This document shows positions 35,489 through 39,720 of a stretch of 39,720 nt of DNA, piece by piece. Each line of letters starts with the position of its first letter. Positions within the stretch are counted from its first letter, which is position 1. Location of the stretch: positions 1-39,720 of the forward strand of contig JBGTBQ010000059.1 of assembly GCA_041749275.1 (NCBI GenBank). The letters run 5' to 3'. Below the pieces are notes generated by a model, which did not search any database, had not been told where the DNA came from, and saw nothing but the letters and a program-made list of their open reading frames with translations. Made by a program: the position numbers and the translations under genes. Source of the stretch: JBGTBQ01 sp041749275. GTDB taxonomy: Bacteria > Acidobacteriota > Blastocatellia > Pyrinomonadales > Pyrinomonadaceae.

Positions 35489-36727
35489 TCAACGCGCCAG
35501 CGATCCGCCAAGCGCGTCATCTCGCACAGCGGCGGCAAGGCGATGGTCGCCGCCTGTAACGAGACCGTGTTTTCCACGACCTTTTGAAATAAACGTCGGC
35601 GGGGGCAAAATCGCGTCCCTTTGGGCAACGGCAAGCTTCGCGGCGCGGTAGCGCGGCTCTTTCCGATCCAGCGCCTGCGCCGCGTTGAAAGCCTCGCACG
35701 CCTGCTCTTTCTGACCGAGCCGGAGCCGCACGAGTCCCAGCAAGTAAAAAGCTTCGTCGTAATCGGGCGCGGTCTTCACTGCTTTCGTCAGGTGGCGCAA
35801 AGCCGTGCGATAGCGTTCCAACTGGAAATAGACCAGACCGAGTACGTAGTGCGCCTCCGGACATTCGCGCGCGTGCAGCGCAAGCTTGAAATGTTCGAGC
35901 GCGGATGCCCAATCAGACTCAGCGGCCAGCAGACGGCCCAGCGCATAATGCGCGGCGAAGGAGGGCGTACCGCGTTCGACCGACTCGGTCAGCAGTTCCT
36001 TCGCGCGCGGCGTGTCGCCCTCGTCGCCGCAAGCGAGACCGAGCAACAGGCGCACGCGCCCATCTTCCGGGTCCGCATGTAGAGCGCGCGTGAGATAGTC
36101 TCGCGCGAGCGCCATCTTATCCTCGCGGAAGAAGTGCTGGCCGATGTGTGCGTGGAGCGGCGCGTTGGTCGGCGCGAGCGCCGCCGCGTTCTCAAGTTTG
36201 CGAACACCCTCCGTCTCATCTCCCTCGCCAACTTGCTTGAAACCGTCTTGCACCAACTCAACGAACAGACTGCGATCCGTGATGTCGCATTTGTGCGCGA
36301 GGACTTTCTCACACAATCCGCCGGCGAGCACCGCGGACGGTGGAGAGCCGCTTTGCTCACGCTCGGATGCCTTGCGCCAGACCGCGATCAATTCCGACCG
36401 TTTGACCGCTCCGGCCTCGGCGAGCATGGCAATGAGCGATTCAAGCAGCGTGTGATCCAGATATGAACTGTGCGCTTGGCGCAGGAGGAGGTCGAGCGTC
36501 TTTTCCAGCTTCTCGGCGAAGCGAGTCAGATGGCTCTCAAGCACCGTGATGCGCTCAAGCAGGTGCTGCTCGTAGTCGTACTCGGCGACCGATTCGTCCT
36601 CAAAACGTTGCGACGCCGGCTCAACCACCAGCATCAAGCGCGTGCCGCACCGCTCGCAGTTCTCCTTCTCGACCGGGTTGGCCGCGAGGCACCGCTGGCA
36701 ATAAATCTGTCCTCGTTTAACGGACAT
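35489..36727 (-). CDS. Zinc-ribbon and TPR-repeat protein of unknown role
   Basis: 412 residues. An N-terminal zinc ribbon (YCQRCLAANPVEKENCERCG) is followed by a helical, coiled-coil-prone stretch (HLLERITVLESHLTRFAEKLEKTLDLLL) and six or so tetratricopeptide repeats from about residue 160 to 375 (for example YALGRLLAAESDWASALEHF and YVLGLVYFQLERYRTALRHL). No enzyme motif or signal peptide is visible, so a cytoplasmic scaffold is likely. It lies 81 bases upstream of yceD on the same strand and may be the first gene of the ribosomal/lipid cluster. Function is not known. Confidence 0.75.
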   Translation of the reverse strand: MSVKRGQIYCQRCLAANPVEKENCERCGTRLMLVVEPASQRFEDESVAEYDYEQHLLERITVLESHLTRFAEKLEKTLDLLLRQAHSSYLDHTLLESLIAMLAEAGAVKRSELIAVWRKASEREQSGSPPSAVLAGGLCEKVLAHKCDITDRSLFVELVQDGFKQVGEGDETEGVRKLENAAALAPTNAPLHAHIGQHFFREDKMALARDYLTRALHADPEDGRVRLLLGLACGDEGDTPRAKELLTESVERGTPSFAAHYALGRLLAAESDWASALEHFKLALHARECPEAHYVLGLVYFQLERYRTALRHLTKAVKTAPDYDEAFYLLGLVRLRLGQKEQACEAFNAAQALDRKEPRYRAAKLAVAQRDAILPPPTFISKGRGKHGLVTGGDHRLAAAVRDDALGGSLAR

Positions 36728-36836
36728 AAGAAACAGTTTCCAGTTGTCAGTTGCCGATTTCAGTTACCGCAAGCAGATTCGAGTCGTCGGTTGTCATCTT
36801 TGATACATCCGAAAACTGAAAAATGGAAACGGAAAA

Positions 36837-37682
36837 CTAATACTCGTAAAATCCGCGCCCGGACTTGCGACCGAGCCAGCCGGCATCCACATACTTTTTG
36901 AGCAGCGGGCACGGTCTATATTTCGGGTCGCCGAGTTCGGTGTGGAGCACATTCATTATGGCGAGGCATACGTCGAGGCCGATAAAGTCGGCAAGTGTGA
37001 GCGGCCCCATCGGGTGGTTCATGCCGAGTTTCATTATGCCGTCAATGCTCTCGCGTGTGGCGACTCCTTCGTGGAGCGCGAAGATCGCTTCGTTGATGAG
37101 CGGCATCAGCACGCGGTTTGAGACGAAGCCCGGTGAATCGTTACAGTCGAGCGCGGTCTTCCCCAACTTCTCACACAGCACGCGGGTCTTGTTATAAGTT
37201 TCGTCCGAGGTGGCGATCCCGCGGATGACTTCGACGAGTTTCATCACCGGCACCGGGTTCATGAAGTGCATGCCGATGACCTTGTCCGGACGCCCGGTCG
37301 CCGCGCCCAGTTTTGTGATTGAGATTGAGGAAGTGTTCGACGCAAGGATGGCTTCCGGCCCCGTTATTTCGTCGAGGGCGCGAAAGACATCGCGCTTGGC
37401 CTCGAAGTTTTCGCTGATGGCTTCGACCACGAAACTCGCGCCCGAAAGATCAGTTAGCTCAGTCGTCGTGCGAATGCGTTCGACAACCTCATGCTTCTCA
37501 GTTTCCTTCAGCCTTTCTTTGTCAACGTCGCGTTGCAGGCTGCGTTCAATCGCCGCGAGGCCGCGTTGCAGAAACTCTTCTCCCACGTCGCGCATGACGA
37601 CCTCGTAGCCGGCGCGCGCCGCCACCTGCGCGATGCCGTTGCCCATCGTTCCGGCCCCGATGACGCCGATTATTTCCGCCAC
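36837..37682 (-). CDS. hbd: 3-hydroxybutyryl-CoA dehydrogenase (3-hydroxyacyl-CoA dehydrogenase)
   Basis: 281 residues starting at GTG with GGAG 11 bases upstream. It oxidises or reduces 3-hydroxyacyl-CoA with NAD(P). The Rossmann motif is IGVIGAGTMGNGIAQ. The active-site His-Glu region is GMHFMNPVPVMKLVEVIRG and the C-terminal domain shows DSPGFVSNRVLMPLINEAI and MNHPMGPLTLADFIGLD. It works beside the thiolase two genes upstream, in butyryl- or acetoacetyl-CoA metabolism or beta-oxidation. The 109-base gap after it holds degenerate CAGTT/AACTG repeats. Confidence 0.96.
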   Translation of the reverse strand: MAEIIGVIGAGTMGNGIAQVAARAGYEVVMRDVGEEFLQRGLAAIERSLQRDVDKERLKETEKHEVVERIRTTTELTDLSGASFVVEAISENFEAKRDVFRALDEITGPEAILASNTSSISITKLGAATGRPDKVIGMHFMNPVPVMKLVEVIRGIATSDETYNKTRVLCEKLGKTALDCNDSPGFVSNRVLMPLINEAIFALHEGVATRESIDGIMKLGMNHPMGPLTLADFIGLDVCLAIMNVLHTELGDPKYRPCPLLKKYVDAGWLGRKSGRGFYEY

Positions 37683-37709
37683 TGTAGATGAATCTCCAAG
37701 AGGTGAAGG

Positions 37710-38213
37710 CTATCCGCGCCAATCCGGCGGCTGAGTCGGCGGCGCGTATGTCCGCTCGCTGCCTTGACGTTGCGCGTCCCAGCCGTAAGTTGACGCGGGC
37801 GCATCGCCGAGCGCGCCCTGCCACTGCGTTCCCTGTCCGCCGCCATCGAAATAGAATTTGCCCTCGCCAAAAAGAAACCAAAATGTGTAGACGCACAACG
37901 CCGTGCCGAGCGGGAACCCCATGGCCGCGATGACCGCCGCCACGATGCCGGCTGTCCGCGCCCACGGCTTGTGTTTATGCATACTATATGCGGCGATCAA
38001 CGGTGGGAGGCTGAAGAGAATCGTGGCGAACCCCACGATGACGGCGAAGACCAAAAAGATAGCGCCCATCGCCGCCGCTTCCGCTTGCCCGGTCCCGAAC
38101 AGTCCGAAACTAATCAGCACGAACGGGATGATAATCAGCAGCGAGATGAAATTCAGCCCGCCGTAAATGAGGTGCAGAATCGTGAGCACCTTGTTGTGAT
38201 CTCTGGGGGTCAT
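37710..38213 (-). CDS. Small membrane protein, unknown function
   Basis: 167 residues with about four hydrophobic helices (LHLIYGGLNFISLLIIIPFV, FLVFAVIVGFATILFSLPPLIAAY, and TAGIVAAVIAAMGFPLGTALCVYTFWFLF) and a hydrophilic C-terminal tail rich in Gly, Gln, Pro and Thr. No catalytic motif is apparent. It starts 9 bases after the thiolase stop and ends 27 bases before hbd, so it is cotranscribed with both. The arrangement suggests a link to acyl-CoA metabolism, but nothing in the sequence shows it. Confidence 0.7.
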   Translation of the reverse strand: MTPRDHNKVLTILHLIYGGLNFISLLIIIPFVLISFGLFGTGQAEAAAMGAIFLVFAVIVGFATILFSLPPLIAAYSMHKHKPWARTAGIVAAVIAAMGFPLGTALCVYTFWFLFGEGKFYFDGGGQGTQWQGALGDAPASTYGWDAQRQGSERTYAPPTQPPDWRG

Positions 38214-38222
38214 CGAGTCACT

Positions 38223-39413
38223 TCACCTTTCGACGGCCATTGCGACGGCATTACCACCCCCCAAACAGAGAGCGGCAATTCCGCGTCGCGCGTCGCGCCG
38301 TTTCATTTCGTAGAGCATCGTCGTCAGCAGCCGCGAGCCGGACTGCCCGATGGCGTGGCCGAGCGCCACGGCGCCGCCGTTGACGTTCACCTTTTGCGGG
38401 TCGAGTTCCAACTCGCGCATGATGGCGACGGCCTGCACCGAGAATGCTTCGTTCAACTCGATCAAGTCCACCTCGCTGAGCGACCAGCCGGTTTTCTTCA
38501 AGAGTTTTCTTATCGCCTCGACCGGCGCCATCATCACCAACTCCGGTTGAATGCCGGAAGTCGCCTGCGCCGCGATGCGCGCCATCGGCTCGACGCCCAA
38601 GTTACGCGCGCGTTCAAGCGATGTGACAACGAGCGCCGATGCGCCGTCGTTGACGCCCGGCGCGTTCCCGGCGGTCACGGTGCCGCCCTCTTTCTTAAAC
38701 GCAGGCTTCAGCTTCCCCAGCGCTTCGAGCGAACTGTCCAAGCGCACCGATTCGTCCGTGTCGAAGACGAGAGCGGCGCCTTTTTTTTGCGGAATCTCGA
38801 CGGGCAAAATTTCATCCTTAAACTTCCCCGCTTTTATCGCCGCGGCGGCCTTGCGGTGCGAGTTCAGAGCGTACTCGTCCTGCTCGGCGCGTGTCACGCC
38901 ATAGCGTTCGGCGACAACCTCGCCCGTGTTGCCCATGTGATAATTCTCAAAGGCACACCAGAGGCCATCGTTGACCATTGAGTCAACGAGCGTGCCGTTG
39001 CCCATGCGATAACCCTCACGCGCTTTGGGCAACAGGTACGGCGCGTTGCTCATGGACTCCATCCCGCCCGCGACCACCACCTCCGCATCGCCCAACTGAA
39101 TGCCCTGCGCCGCCATCATCACGGACTTCAGACCCGACCCGCATACTTTGTTGATCGTCACCGCCGAGACGCCAAACGGGATGCCGCCGTTCAGCGCTGC
39201 CTGCCGCGCCGGATTCTGTCCGAGTCCGGCTTGGATGACACAGCCCATGATGACCTCGTCAATCTCTTCCGGTGTGACTCCGGCCCGCCGCACCGCTTCA
39301 CTCACGACCAACGCACCGAGTTGGGTGGCGGTAAAATCTTTCAGCGCGCCCATAAATTTTCCCGTCGGTGTTCGCACGGCGCTGATGATGACGGCTTCGC
39401 TTCTTTCCGGCAT
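38223..39413 (-). CDS. Acetyl-CoA acetyltransferase (thiolase)
   Basis: 396 residues. It interconverts acetyl-CoA and acetoacetyl-CoA or 3-oxoacyl-CoA. Catalytic residues are the nucleophile Cys91 in INKVCGSGLKSVMMA, the His in NGGAVALGHAIGQSG and the second Cys in ALCLGGGNAVAMAVER. The PLGAP-free N-terminus and length fit the biosynthetic (AtoB/PhaA) type, but beta-oxidation cannot be excluded. GGAGG about 11 bases upstream supports the ATG. It is the first gene of the thiolase, membrane protein, dehydrogenase set. Confidence 0.95.
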   Translation of the reverse strand: MPERSEAVIISAVRTPTGKFMGALKDFTATQLGALVVSEAVRRAGVTPEEIDEVIMGCVIQAGLGQNPARQAALNGGIPFGVSAVTINKVCGSGLKSVMMAAQGIQLGDAEVVVAGGMESMSNAPYLLPKAREGYRMGNGTLVDSMVNDGLWCAFENYHMGNTGEVVAERYGVTRAEQDEYALNSHRKAAAAIKAGKFKDEILPVEIPQKKGAALVFDTDESVRLDSSLEALGKLKPAFKKEGGTVTAGNAPGVNDGASALVVTSLERARNLGVEPMARIAAQATSGIQPELVMMAPVEAIRKLLKKTGWSLSEVDLIELNEAFSVQAVAIMRELELDPQKVNVNGGAVALGHAIGQSGSRLLTTMLYEMKRRDARRGIAALCLGGGNAVAMAVER

Positions 39414-39435
39414 GAATTTACTTCCCTCCGCGAGA

Positions 39436-39720
39436 CTAACTCTTCTCAGTTTCTATAAAATCTATGTGGCCTTGAACTGGCATTTCGGCAAATACTTTTC
39501 TTAACTCTTCTTCCGGAGTCGCAAAGTGTTTTAGAATTCTCTGGAGAATGTCAATCTTCTCATTCATAACTACTTGCACATGGGTGCAATTAAAAGTGTG
39601 ACGCAGTATCGCCATCATCAAGCCTGAGATTGACGAACCCCTTGCCAGTATGATTGCCACTCGCCATTGGCTCGCGTCACTCGCAACGCCAACATCTTCT
39701 CGGCGTTCTCCGCTCGCCAC
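39436..39720 (-). CDS. Unrecognised ORF, open at the right edge
   Basis: 94 residues as far as it is visible; it may start outside the window. The C-terminal part (MNEKIDILQRILKHF, then EEELRKVFAEMPVQG) looks like a helical protein segment and could be a 43-residue protein on its own from the ATG at 39567. The first half has no recognisable domain. The stretch is AT-richer than its neighbours. I do not recognise a family; it may be partly noncoding. Confidence 0.35.
   Translation of the reverse strand: MASGERREDVGVASDASQWRVAIILARGSSISGLMMAILRHTFNCTHVQVVMNEKIDILQRILKHFATPEEELRKVFAEMPVQGHIDFIETEKS

Overview
The window is a gene-dense (about 60% G+C) bacterial chromosome segment. Gene content, the mixed strict and missing Shine-Dalgarno sequences, and the many short palindromic intergenic repeats suggest a member of the Acidobacteriota, perhaps class Blastocatellia. 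This is an inference from style and content; no rRNA or other lineage marker is present. I see no phage, CRISPR array or intact insertion sequence.

Layout. (1) Bases 1-357 are noncoding, with three strong hairpins and a perfect -10 box. (2) 373-9067, plus strand: a cell-wall and signalling cluster of FHA protein, class B penicillin-binding protein, SEDS (RodA/FtsW) polymerase, PP2C phosphatase with an ectodomain, Ser/Thr kinase with an SH3-like ectodomain, and a second FHA protein. It has the same ingredients as the actinobacterial fhaA-fhaB-pstP-rodA-pbpA-pknA-pknB locus. (3) 9223-15281, minus strand: a tight four-gene operon of PocR-GAF-GGDEF diguanylate cyclase, a giant ATPase/anti-sigma-like fusion, a STAS anti-anti-sigma protein and a GAF-HD-GYP phosphodiesterase. 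It joins c-di-GMP synthesis and breakdown to partner switching. (4) 15540-24479, minus strand: an oligopeptide ABC importer with two paralogous lipoproteins, oppB, oppC, oppD and oppF, with two large hairpins between cistrons. (5) 24510-26206, minus strand: coaE and folD. (6) 26343-27239, plus strand: a CusF-like/SCO1 copper chaperone lipoprotein. (7) 27241-27557: a noncoding repeat island with a terminal-inverted-repeat element and a long hairpin. (8) 27594-29533, minus strand: etfB, an unusual tRNA and etfA. (9) 29673-36727, minus strand: the TPR/zinc-ribbon gene, yceD (DUF177), rpmF, plsX, fabH, fabD, acpP and fabF, with fabG missing. (10) 36837-39413, minus strand: thiolase, a small membrane protein and 3-hydroxyacyl-CoA dehydrogenase. 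(11) An AT-richer, unrecognised ORF runs to the right edge.

How it fits together. The left cluster should couple septal or lateral peptidoglycan synthesis to phosphorylation, with FHA proteins reading phosphothreonine. The second operon looks like a self-contained stress or developmental switch whose central fusion carries three recognisable modules, all with odd active sites. The right half is lipid metabolism: type II fatty acid synthesis beside beta-oxidation-type enzymes and the flavoprotein that takes electrons from acyl-CoA dehydrogenases. The observations most worth following are the fusion protein at 10889-13135, the tRNA with a UAU anticodon and long variable arm at 28617-28707, and the actinobacterial-style cell-wall kinase cluster.
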